Source: Malaya genurostris
Lineage: Eukaryota; Arthropoda; Insecta; Diptera; Culicidae
Direction of reading: 5' to 3'
Assembly: GCF_030247185.1 (NCBI RefSeq)
Contig: NC_080572.1
Location: forward strand, 127,846,405 to 127,910,404
Length of the DNA stretch: 64,000 bases
The position numbers were made by a program, and so were the translations under genes. The notes under the pieces were generated by a model. The model saw only the letters and a program-made list of their open reading frames with translations. It was not told the origin of the DNA and ran no database searches. The stretch's first letter is position 1, and the number at the start of each line of letters is the position of its first letter. This document shows positions 12,932-23,232 of this stretch, in pieces.

Positions 12932-14432
12932 TAGTTACCTGTCTTTTTTTTTCTTGACGAGCACTATGACACTGTCCACGAATTCGGCCGTGAAGTTTGT
13001 AGTCGGTAGTCCGTCGGAACCTGGAGATTTTTTCGGGGCACTCGTTTTAATTGCTGATAAAATTTCTGCCGTCGTTATCTCTCTCATGCTAACATTGTTC
13101 GCTTCATCGTTTTCAGGTATCACCCTGTTGCTAACGAAGTCTGTGTCACGATCGTTTGGTGTTTCGTCCGTTGCGTACATTTTTCGGAAGTATTCCAACA
13201 TGTGCTGCTCAATGTCTTCGGAGCGTTCTAGCACATTATCGTTCTCGGTCTGCAGTTTCGTGATGATCGTTCTTTTTTTTCTTCTCTCACCTAATTGAAA
13301 TGTAGACATCGGTTCTCCTGCATTGTACGTTTCATTGTTGCGGACGAACATGTGAGTGAATTTCCGCTGATGCACCAACATTTGTGCCTTAAGCTGGTTG
13401 ATCGTTTTTAACATACTCGGGTTTTGGTAATAACAATCGTACGCTCTGCGAAGTTTAGTGTATAATCGCTGGTGTTCACGATGAAAGTGGTCAAACGCCA
13501 GCTTCGATAACCATCGAAAAAACGATTTTATTTTTGGCTTGGCGATTTTTAGCCACCATTCTGTCCATGGTTGGAAATTCCGACGTTGGCGAGTCCAGTA
13601 CTGCCATTTGATTTTGAATTCGTCAATGTTTTCAGTCGTCAGAAGGTGTGGACGTAGAGACCAATAGCCTCTACCAGGTTATCTCCCGAGATGAGGAAGA
13701 CATATTCTCACCGTGACAGCCTTGTGGTTCGTGAACGAGCACACGTGAGTATTTGCGTTTCTCAGATGATTAAAAAGACTCGAGCTGATGTAAAAACGAT
13801 CGAGCCTTGAAGACGAGTTGTGTGTTACGTATGTATAACCGGGTACTTGTGGACATAGCTTTACCCACACATCATGTAGCTGCATCTATTGTATGGTAGC
13901 TTGCAGAGCCGGACTCGTGTTGCTACCAGTTGCGTCACATTGGCGAAGTACGCAGTTAAAATCTCCTCCCAGGATCACGTGCTTAGTCGGGTGCCGAAGA
14001 TAGTATGCTAGTGTGTTGTTGTAAAATCTTTCTCGTTCAGCTCTCATAGCCGTACCAAATGGGGCGTATATATTGCACAAGATTGTGTTATTTATACGCA
14101 GCGATGTGGGGCGACTGTCGAGGCTTTTTTCAACGTTGGAGAACTGAATGTGTTCTTTTAAGACAATAGCCGTCCCTCTTTTCGCGTGGTCAATATTGCA
14201 TATTACATTATAACCAGGTAGCAAGAGTTGCTCGTTTTCAACCTCCTGTAGGAAAACAATGTTTATAGTTGCGACGTTGTAACTGTTGTTCTCCATCACA
14301 GTGTTACATCATCTTCAGGCGATTCGTCGCCATCGTCTTGCCGTGGTTTTTTTTTCTTGTGGACGACGGAGAGAGCGTCGGCTACCAATGAAGGTCATTG
14401 ATCGATCTGTGTCATTACCATCATTTTTGATA

Positions 14433-15230
14433 TTATTGGGTGCTGGTCTGCGTTGCGTCTCCAGAACTAATTGGTAGTGCTTGGAGGCTGGGGGACTTAA
14501 ATGTTGTATCGTCAGATTTGTATCTGCGAGAGGAGTCAGTCACCGTTTGTTTTTGGTTGTTGTGATTTTGCAGTGTTTGTGTGTCAGATTTCGGTAATAT
14601 TTCGTTCACTTGCTTTGACTGAGTTGCCGAAGTGACGGAAATCGGTAACTCCGTGACTGACGGGTTGTTGTTGACTTGTTTTTTGTTTGATAGTTGTGGT
14701 TGTGTCGATTTTGGCTGTGCCAATTGTTTGGCAACGTTGGCATACGATTCGTTAGTTCGATCGGCCTCTAACTTTTGGTATAGTAGCTTTTTGTTCTGAA
14801 CACACGATATGTACAAAAATATGTGTGTACAAACTCACTACAGTGACGACATGTTTTCTGTTGACCGTGATATTGTAACACTGTGCATTCCTCATCTACA
14901 GTGACAAAGGATGGTATAATTTTTCACGACCATTTTTGCTACACGAACTCCGGACGAAATACCGCCGAAGGCGTATTTTTCGTCCCAAATAATCTCGTTA
15001 ATCGAGAGCACTTCGCCGTATTCTCCTAGGAACTCGATAATATTTTCGTCGGTTACGTCTTCGGAGAGATCAAAACAGCTTCACTTCCACTGCTCCATCC
15101 TCCATCGTAATTCTTAGTCTGTATATCTTCTCTTCGATTTCGGTTTCGTGTACGTTGTCGTGTTTTTGGACGGTGTTTTGGGCTATCGTGAGTTCACTGA
15201 CTTTAAAAAAGGCACATCCAAGACGTCGGC
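14433..15230 (-). pseudogene. L1-like ORF1 (nucleic-acid-binding protein), frame-shifted
   Basis: In at least three frames on the minus strand. The upstream part has acidic, RRM-like text (SEDVTDENIIEFLGEYGEV). A zinc knuckle CRHC...H...C follows near 14830-14860. The C-terminal tail is low-complexity and rich in Gln, Ser and Thr (14816-14433). The order matches ORF1 of L1-like mosquito LINEs. It is not translatable as one protein. Confidence 0.6.
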
Positions 15231-15299
15231 TCGGTTGAATACAAACCACTTATTCCTTTTTAAGTTCTAGAACCTTATTTACGAAGCAATAAAGTTCTT

Positions 15300-16015
15300 C
15301 ATAGGACGATTCCGTGGCAGTTGCGAAAAATCGATGCGAAAAGTGTTTTCGCGACATCTCATCGCGACACTATTCGCGACGACGCCGACTTGAAAAAGCA
15401 ATAAAAATGTTTATTGGCGGTTGCTTCACAGCTCTTCGTCGATGACGAAACGTGGTAGTTTTGACGCTATCCATGAAGCAATCCATTTTTTCAGCTGTTC
15501 GAAGGATTGAAAATATTGATCTGCCAGGCCGTGTGCCATCGAACGGAATAGGTGGAATTCAGAAGGGGCGACATCTGGGGAATACGGCGGGTGGGGCAAG
15601 ACTTCCCATTTCAGCGTTTCCAGGTACTTTTTGACAACTTTTGCGACGTGAGGCCGAGCATTTTCGTGTTGGAGGATGACTTTGTCATGTCGCTCTTGAT
15701 ATTGTGGTTACTTTTCTTTTAGCCCACGACTAAGACGCATCAGTTGCGTTCGGTAGCAACTGATGCGCCTTAGTCGTGGGCGTTATCTCCTGTGATGGTT
15801 TCACCCGGTTTTAAAAGCTTATAGTAAATACCACCGAGCTGATCCCACCAAATACAAATCATAACCTTGGCGCCGTGAATATTCGGTTTTGTCTTCGACG
15901 AAGTAGCATGCCCGGGCTTTCCCATGATTTTCTGCATTTAGGATTATAGTATCGAACCCATGTTTCATCACCGGTTACGATTCGATGTAAAAACCCCTTA
16001 CGATTTTCACCCTCA
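15300..16015 (-). pseudogene. mariner DD34D transposase, C-terminal half
   Basis: Minus-strand text in broken frames. RKGFLHRIVTGDETWVRYY holds the first catalytic Asp near 15960-16010. Downstream are HENARPHVA and PPYSPDVAPSEFHLF, with a stop at 15426-15428. The second and third catalytic positions read Glu instead of Asp, so the enzyme would be inactive even without frame breaks. The matching N-terminal half lies at 20159-20386 on the same strand. Confidence 0.85.
15722..15781. repeat. 26-bp hairpin inside the dead mariner
   Basis: GCCCACGACTAAGACGCATC... (15722-15747) is inverted at 15756-15781 with one mismatch and an 8-nt loop. The arm encodes the QLMRLSR stretch of the transposase, so part of the coding sequence has been duplicated in inverted orientation. 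Confidence 0.85.
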
Positions 16016-16218
16016 TTCTTGTTTACGGCCGTATGCGATACGTTCGAAAGTATATCAAATTCAGTTCTGTAACAGATTTGAGTTGTTATTGAAAATCTTT
16101 GATATCATTTGTTATTTGACTTTTTTTTTCACTGATTTTGTATCATCATGCTTGCTTACGTCCGTATCGACCATACGACGAACACATGCTTGCGAACGAA
16201 TGCGAACAAGCCATTCTT

Positions 16219-16807
16219 CAACTTTCTTTGTGTTTCGCCTTCGGCTCGTCAGTGCTTAAAGCAGTTCAAATTGAACTGCCATCTCGTGCCTAGCAGTTCA
16301 ACTTAATCCGCTAAGCAGACGCAAAGTCCACACTACTTATGTGACCCTTTAAGGATATAACACTAGGTGCCATATCCTATCTGACGTCTCGGGCGTAAAC
16401 GAATGACGACTGGCTACTGGTCGCCGCAGAGTTTGAACATTTAGGGGTTTTTTGTTTTGTGCAAAAAAGCACATATTTAGTTTCAACTTTCTTTGCGTTT
16501 CGCCTTCGGCTCGTCAGTGCTTAAAGCAGTTCAAATTGAACTGCCATCTCGTGCCTAGCAGTTCAACTTAAACCGCTAAGCAGACGCAAAGTCCACACTA
16601 CTTATGTGACCCTTTAAGGATATAACACTAGGTGACATATCCTATCTGACGTCTCGGGCGTAAACGAATGACGACTGGCTACTGGTCGCCGCAGAGTTTG
16701 AACATTTAGGGGTTTTTTGTTTTGTGCAAAAAAGCACATATTTAGTTTCAACTTTCTTTGCGTTTCGCCTTCGGCTCGTCAGTGCTTAAAGCAGTTCAAA
16801 TTGAACT
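16219..16807. repeat. tandem array, 265-bp period (A-B-A-B-A)
   Basis: Two full units and a partial third (starts near 16219, 16484 and 16749). Each contains TTCGCCTTCGGCTCGTCAGT, a GCAGTTCAAATTGAACTGC palindrome and a GC-richer middle. The terminal short segment (about 59 bp) occurs three times and the 206-bp middle twice. The block is bordered on both sides by GCCATTCTT, and the outer sequence reads through to match an inverted copy near 20085-20165. It may be a tandem terminal-repeat element; its class is unknown. Confidence 0.85.
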
Positions 16808-16816
16808 GCCATTCTT

Positions 16817-17195
16817 GTTTTCACTCGAACGTGTACGTACGCGACTCCTGTGCAAAAGAAGGATCGGCAGCGCAGGTAGTTTTTTTTAGCAAGATTCCAA
16901 GCATCAAGAAAGTGACGAATGCTACATAAGAAATAAATATCGTACTCAGGACCAATTTCATTCATGTCGGTAAATAAAATTTTCAAATTAAACTTCATGC
17001 AAAGTAAAAAAAGCAAAATTAAAATTAAAATAGCAGTCCGATCAGTAGTATCGGCGAAAAATATGTTGCATTTTTCTGGCAATTTCGTCATGATTTCGAT
17101 AGTCTCCATATTTATTACATTGATAGAATCATGCATTTAATATAAAATAAAGCATGTTTACCCATGGCGTATTTTCCATAAAGTACCTAATAGAT
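16817..17195. other. interior of an unclassified insertion; no gene
   Basis: The first 40 bp (TTTTCACTCGAACG...) continue a terminal inverted sequence also found near 20085. The rest is AT-rich and holds no recognisable coding sequence. Confidence 0.45.
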
Positions 17196-17204
17196 GTAAA
17201 ATTT

Positions 17205-19632
17205 GGGTGTACGTTATTTGACCGAATTTTGTTTGGCATAACTTTGTTTGGTATAAATTTGTTTGGCATAACTTTTGTTTGGCATAAAATAAAAAATATA
17301 TACTGATTCATTTGGCATAATTGTTGTTTGGCATAATTATCATTTTGCATGATTTCAATTGTGCATATTTTCTTTTGATTCGTTTTATTCTGGGAGTAAT
17401 TTAAAATGTTGAAATACATAACGGCCTGAAACACTTGGATTATAGGTTTTCCGATTAGTGATTGGACGACTCGGACTGCGTTACCCCGGTGGCTTGGCGC
17501 CGCCGAGGTTGCCTTGTCCTCGTTGTGGTCTAAAACTAGAAAATAAATTCTAAAGGCGGCCGCGGTTTTTTAATGCGAGAACAATGGATAGCTCCTAGCT
17601 TTGAATAGACCGGGCAAACGAGTGGATTACAGATTTATTTATTTATTTATTTATTTATTGTAAAATCAACAGACACGATGTGGTCCTAATGATTAATTCT
17701 AATACTATGTAAGAATATGGTCCTTGTTTTATGCCGTGAAAGATTGAAGTCGAACTCAGATGACACTCGATTGAATGACCGTTGTAAGCCGATAATCGCA
17801 CCGTTTATCCCGTAGTTAGTGCGGCGTAAAGGAAGTCGAAGAAAAGCGTTATTGCGGAGAGCTCGAGGACGAACATTGATGTTGATTTCACGGAGCAAAG
17901 TGGGGCAGTCGATTCTATCAGTCAAAGCGTCTGCTATCATTAGAGCACGCGATAGCTCCCGTCTTACTTGCAGTGTGTCTAGACCGATTAGCAATCCGCG
18001 ACTTTCATAGCTCGGTAGTTGATGAGGATTGGTCCAAGGTAAACGGCGAAGAGCGAATCGAACGAATCTACGTTGAATCGACTCGATTCTATTAACGCCA
18101 TTGAGGTAGTGAGGGTTCCAAACAGCTGAACAATATTCCAGAGTAGAGCGAACGAGTGAACAGTATAGGGATTTCAAGCAGTAAACATCCGTAAAATGCT
18201 TAGCCATTCTCATCACGAATCCAAGGCAGCGAGAAGCTTTAGCCACAATGTAGTTGGTGTGTTGCCTGAATGTTAACTGCTCGTCAAGAAAAACGCCGAG
18301 GTCCTTGATGCACGTCGATCTACCAATCATGAATCGCTCAATAAAGTATTCGAATTTCAAAGGCACTTTTTTTCTCGTAAACGTTATGATCGAACATTTT
18401 TCTGGATTAACGGTCATGTGATTCAATTTGCACCAATCCGAAAAGATTGCCAATTGTCGCTGAAGAAACGTCGCATCCTCTAAGGTGCGAATAGCACAGT
18501 AGATCTTGAGGTCATCTGCAAAAGATATGCGCGGTCCTTCCAGAGAAAAATTAACGTCGTTAAAGTAGAGCAAGAAGATCAAAGGGCCGAGATGGCTCCC
18601 CTGCGGAATTCCAGATGTTGCAACAAATTCTTCCGAAGTACAATCATCAATTTTAACCACAAGATGACGATTCCTGAGATATGATTGTATCCATCGAAGG
18701 ACGTTTGTACCAAAACCAAGTCGATCCAGTTTTGCTATTGTGATGTCATGGTTAATTTTATCGAAGGCGAGCGAAAGATCGGTATAGATTACGTCCGTCT
18801 GAAAACCATTTGACATGGCGTTGGTCACGTAAGATGTAAAGGATAATAGATTGGTGGTTGTGGAGCCCTTAGGCATAAACCCATGTTGGGAATCATCGAT
18901 ATACTGCTTGCAATGATTGAAAATTGGAGTCAGTATTACTTTTTCGAACAGCTTGGGGATAGCGCTTATACAAGTTATACCACGGTAGTTGTTTATATCT
19001 CTTTTGTCTCCTTTCTTGTAGACCGGAAACATGAATGAAGCTTTCCATAAGTTGGGGAATACTCCCGTAGCTAGTGACATATTAAATAAACGGCAAAGGG
19101 GGGCAATTAACCCGGTTGAACATTTCTTTAAGATGACTGCTGGTATGGCGTCTGGGCCTGCAGAGGTGGAAGCCTTCATATCAACGATTGCCGTTTGTAT
19201 CGATTCCTCGTCGATATTGATCAGATTTGTGTGCGGGGGCCGCCGCTTCCGACGGCGGGTCGGCGGCCGACTCAGCCGGCGTCGCCTCGGAGGCTGAGTG
19301 CCACCGAGCCTCCTTGGCTTCGTTTATGTGGCTGTGCCACATTGATAGACACATAACAAAGATATTCACTTAAAAATCGAGAGTAAGAATCGAGCACTAA
19401 TCGAAAATACTCCCAGAATAAATAGAATATCTAAAGAAAATATGCACAATTGAAATTATACCAGATGAAAATTATGCCAAACAACAGTTATGCCAAATGA
19501 AACAGTATGTCTTTTTATTTTATGTCAAAAGACAATATGCCAAACAAATTTATGCCAATCAAAAGTTATGCCAGTCAAATTTATGCCAAACAAATTTATG
19601 CCAAACAAAATTCGGCCAAATAACGTACACCC
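17205..19632. mobile_element. foldback-like DNA transposon with 9-bp target duplication
   Basis: 2428-bp element bounded by GTAAAATTT at 17196-17204 and 19633-19641. The terminal inverted repeats begin GGGTGTACGTTATTTG and run about 198 bp on the left and 228 bp on the right. Each TIR is built of several TTTGGCATAA sub-repeats, with unequal numbers on the two sides. Long sub-repeated TIRs and a 9-bp duplication resemble Foldback/Mutator-type elements. No transposase is present. The interior holds GC-rich stretches and a truncated LINE copy. Assignment to a superfamily is inference. Confidence 0.85.
17636..19230 (-). pseudogene. CR1/Jockey-type LINE copy 1: reverse transcriptase, 5'-truncated
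   Basis: 497-codon open frame (19179-17686) holding the RT domain: GPDAIPAVIL, YRGIT, DLSLAFDKINH, SGIPQGSHLGPL and the catalytic FADD, then the thumb and the C-terminal LEYCSAVWNPH region. The endonuclease and ORF1 are missing because the copy is 5'-truncated at about 19230. The 3' end carries an (AAAT)n tail, seen as TTTA repeats at 17636-17659. It lies inside the foldback element. The RT frame is intact but could not retrotranspose alone. Related copies are at 26345, 34076, 36435 and 63850. Confidence 0.9.
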
Positions 19633-19641
19633 GTAAAATTT

Positions 19642-20158
19642 GATGCGTTAAAACTTGGAACCGAGCATATATTCGAAGGCACGCCAGAGAAAAAGAGCAT
19701 TGTACTACACTGCTATGCTTTCTAAATGTTCTACGCAAAACACAAATTTATGATTTGATTACAAATCACCTTTAGATTCAAAAATAAATTTGTAGGAAAT
19801 CGGTTAAACTTTTTTCAATGTGTTCGAACGGTTGATTCGCAACATTAAACTGACGAATCGAAACCACGGCATTTCGTCTATTCGTCCGTAAACGAGAATG
19901 GGACTTTTCGTTCGTACGAATGATATACGAATACACGTATCGTTTGAAGCTAAACTGGCATACATTCTAGTGTTTCGTATATGGTTAATCACAAGAATTG
20001 AACTGATTTCATCAAGGCTTAGCATTTATTGGAAGAAGTTTACTGATATTTGAATATTTTGTGGCAAACGAGTCGCGTTCGAATTCATTCGAGTGAAAAC
20101 GAGAATGGCTTATTCGTATTCGTACGAAAGTATCCGTTCGTCGTATGGTCGATTGTCT
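19642..20158. other. unclassified insertion sequence with inverted end
   Basis: The stretch 20075-20165 is inverted relative to 16165-16215 plus 16817-16850 (CGACCATACGACGAAC, AAGCCATTCT, GTTTTCACTCGAA). The two are candidate ends of one insertion of about 4 kb in the mariner. A related AACGAGAATGG motif recurs near 19890. No gene is seen. Confidence 0.4.
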
Positions 20159-20386
20159 TTGAAGCAGTTGCTCACATACAAATAGACGGCGCTCGATGTC
20201 CCTCGGTTTCAACTCGTACGGCACCCAGTTTCCTTCTTTCTGAATCATGCCCAGGGCCTTGAGACGTTTTGAAATGGCTTGCTGACTCACTCCCAACGAT
20301 TCGGCAAGCTCTTCTTGGGTTTGGCACGAATCTTCATCAAGCAATGCTTCTAGTTGGTTAGGTACATAAGCAATCTTCAGTAGCAT
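20159..20386 (-). pseudogene. mariner DD34D transposase, N-terminal half
   Basis: Encodes the helix-turn-helix region (QTQEELAESLGVSQQAISKR) and the linker WVPYELKPRDIERR, ending at CEQLLQRQ. In mariner this is followed directly by RKGFLHR, which is where the other half begins at about 16010. It is collinear and on the same strand, so both halves are taken as one disrupted element. Confidence 0.85.
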
Positions 20387-20399
20387 AGCGGTAAGAAAA

Positions 20400-21573
20400 C
20401 TTTTGGGAAAGTTGTTGCTATGCAGACATTTTCGATCCCATGGAGCTGAATTGAATGGTATATAACACTAGGGATCCTCAAGGCTCCAATCAAAAGTCTG
20501 GTTTCCAGTAATTCTATATCGGCTTTTCCATTAATTCTGAAACAATGAAGACGCACACCTATTGTCTATAGAGCATCTGAGCATTACATGCTTCCTTAAA
20601 TATATCTGTCAGATGCCATTATTGAGAGCGTGTTAAACTATAGGACGTTCGTCAATACCGTTTAAACTGTGACGTATATCGTATGATATTCTATGATTTC
20701 GGTTAGGAAATGGATACCGACAGAAAATCGCATCGAATATCGCGTGGTTATGCGAATGATATTTTGAGCTTTTTATGTCTTGCCAGTTACGATTGCCTAT
20801 TAAAAATACAGAACACGAAAGATTAAATGTATAAAAGGGTAACGATACTCCCGGCAGCTGGCTGAGTATAAACAATATTTCTATTCTTATTATAAGGCCT
20901 CATCTTTGACGCTTGGTATAAGTGATGTAACTAACAAAACGCATTTTTTGGCTTTAAAAATGCTTTACTCTTCACTATACGGGGACAAGTTCCAAAAATA
21001 GTCGCGTAACCATCGTAACCATCATATTTTTTGGATTGTCACTAGTCACACTAATTTTTTAATAATATACGTGCGGCCCGGTAAGTAGCTGTACCAGGCG
21101 AGGCCTGTGCAGGTGGAAACCCTATGGGTTGCAGAAAACGCTGCACTTATAGAGTAAGCTCAGAATTACCGTGATTTTAAACGTTTCTCACTAGATGATT
21201 TCATGATGATATTATATTAATTCCCTATGAACATTAGATTAGGTTGCGATTGCGCGGGTCGTGAAAAGAAATTTCTACCAACGGAATATATGTAAACAGC
21301 AAAACGACATTTTAACTTTGTGCACTTGGTTTATATATATAACTCAAACATACATCAACCTCTATTATATCCCAATACAATAAACTATGCACTATTCAAT
21401 ATAAACATAATCTAACTAGTTAGGCACTTTTAAACATCGGTTCAATTGTTGATTTTGTGGCGTTAAAATACATAATCAATAAATAATACTCTCAACATGA
21501 ACTTTTCATGCTCATAAACAGCACAATTGTCACTTTCTATACATATATGTTGTGTATGGAATTTAATGTGTTA
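20400..21573. other. downstream flank of PLC gamma; no gene recognised
   Basis: AT-rich. A GC-richer patch at about 21065-21150 has no coding match that I recognise. An ATTAAA on the minus strand at 21566-21561, just after the PLC gamma stop, could serve as a poly(A) signal. Confidence 0.4.
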
Positions 21574-23232
21574 TCAGCTGAACAAGTTGTTTCCATTCTG
21601 TGGGGTAAAAGTAGACTAATGAAGCATCGTTTTGACGACATTTGCATGTTGTTTTATTGGACATTACTCACCAGCTCATTAGTTCGAATGTTTATGTGAA
21701 CTAAGAGTGTTGCCAATTCAAGTTCTTCACTATATTTGTTTCTTAAGAGCACACTCCGATATCCAGTACGAAGTGAATTTATCTATTTAAAGAAAATCAT
21801 TAACTTTCAAGGATATGTCTTTAGCTCTGTAACTACTCTTACCGGGTATACAGATTGCCCAATAAAATTAGGTTCTCCGAACATATCTTCATCCTGAACT
21901 TCAAATCGTAGCATTGCAAAGTATGGGTTTATAACCCTAAACTCGCAAATTTCGTTCCAAATAGGATTAAAACCGTTATCAACTGAAATTCGAATTAAGC
22001 TTTTGACAATATACACTGCAACCCAAATTATTTACAAAAATACAAACCAACAGCCCTTGTACGGTGCTTAACTCCATTATCAAATGATGCCCCCAGTAGT
22101 TCTATTTCTACCAGTGGACTTGTTATATTCCTACCGCCTTTACATAGATGTCTGGCCCCAATTATTCGAATGTTGATTATTTTGTCTTCTACACCAACTA
22201 GAGTATTAGGATCATTTGGATCAAATTCATCTCTGAACATAAAGTCTGGTTTTAAAACATATCCACAAGCTCCGTTATCTCTAAACTTTGCTTGATTTAA
22301 TTGCATGGCTTTATCCGGAGTTTGGAAGTTTAGTGCTATCATTTGAGATCCTGTGTTCCACAATGGTATAGGATTGTAGTTCGAGGAATCTAAACGTTGA
22401 CCTTTCGGATACACTCGACTAATTTGATTACGATGATATCGTACAAATAATTTGCATTCCTGTTGCAAAAAATATTTCTCTGCTTTTGTTTCTGGAAAGC
22501 TAGACATTTCGTAAAACACCCAACCAGTATTTTTAAATGGAACACTTCGGCAATAGATAATCATATCTGACATTTCTTTTGCTACTCGTGAGTTCCGTTC
22601 CATTCTACGACGCTCATCTTCCAGCACACTAGCATTTTGTGCCGCTTCTTTTATAGAATTCATCCATTCAATTGCAAGTTCCTTAGTTTGCACACCAACC
22701 TCAAATACATTTTGCATGGAAGGATTTTGAATTCGCAAAATTCGTTCCAAATCAGAATGTGGGCCGCGACATAATTCTACAACAGCGCCATGTACATCCA
22801 GCGAGCCTAGAAAACGAGTTTTGTAAGACCAGGAATGTTAGAATTTTAATCAAACAAGCCAAGTACCTTTCTGAAGGCTACCAAGCATGAGTGAATCGCT
22901 TCCACTATCGTCGCTGTTTCCTTCAGAAGTACTAATTTCTTGTACATAATTCGCCGGAAAGTAATGTTGCTTTTTACCACCATAGTCTCCAGTCCACCAC
23001 AATTCATTTCCTTTTTTGTCTACATTAGTAATTATGGCGTGCTTGCAAAACGATAGTTCATCATCGCGCTGAGCTTTATAATCATAAATAGCCTTCACAT
23101 TGACCTGTAAAAACGCACAGATTAATAAAAATATTAAAATAAATAGCAGAAACACAGGAGGTAGATTTATACAACCTTTTCATTAATGCATGAAGGATCC
23201 ATGTAGCTATAAGCACCATTGTCATCTGGACC
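21574..23232 (-). CDS. sl: PLC gamma exons 9-14 (SH3, split PH, Y box, C2)
   Basis: Exon 9 (23232-23176) is a 19-codon linker. Exon 10 holds SH3 (VKAIYDYKAQ, WWTGDYGG, FPANYV). Exon 11 holds the second half of the split PH and the Y box (SSFPETKAEKY, NPIPLWNTGSQMIALNFQ) and starts C2. Exon 12 has NGFNPIWNE and was joined at the acceptor TTTCAG before GTT-GAT rather than at an upstream AG, because only that gives the family sequence. Exon 13 has GYRSVLLRN and YSEELELATLL. Exon 14 (21597-21574) adds eight codons including the stop and is tentative. Confidence 0.9.

Larger units (their letters stand above)
10600..14299 (-). pseudogene. L1-like ORF2: endonuclease and reverse transcriptase, broken
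   Basis: Pieces read on the minus strand. 14299-13886 is an apurinic-type endonuclease (FLQEVEN, GGDFNCVL). 13885-13679 is the rest of the endonuclease. 13414-12935 is the linker and RT start (KSPGSDGLP). Then comes the mariner insertion. 11962-11348 is the RT core with FDLDHAFD, AQGNPLS and YADDI. 11335-11033 is the thumb region. 11030-10720 holds the C-terminal zinc finger CLHC followed by H and C, in another frame. The RT core segment is intact internally, but the frame changes between segments make the whole non-functional. Confidence 0.82.
10570..15240 (-). mobile_element. L1-like non-LTR retrotransposon, decayed and interrupted
   Basis: Minus-strand LINE with an ORF1 zinc-knuckle protein (about 14433-15230), an APE-type endonuclease (13886-14299) and a reverse transcriptase (13414 down to about 10600). 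It is interrupted at 12007-12931 by a mariner. The L1-like assignment rests on the endonuclease motif GGDFNCVL, the RT motif YADDI and the C-terminal CLHC...H...C finger. The exact clade (L1, Tx1 or another mosquito L1-like family) is not resolved. The element carries several frame changes and a 5' end that fades near the mariner at 15300. Confidence 0.82.

Noticed and set aside
22000..22016. Upstream acceptor (TTGCAG) for PLC gamma exon 12
   Set aside because: Gives extra residues absent from the family. The TTTCAG acceptor at 21983-21984 keeps phase and yields the conserved VDNGFNPIW text.
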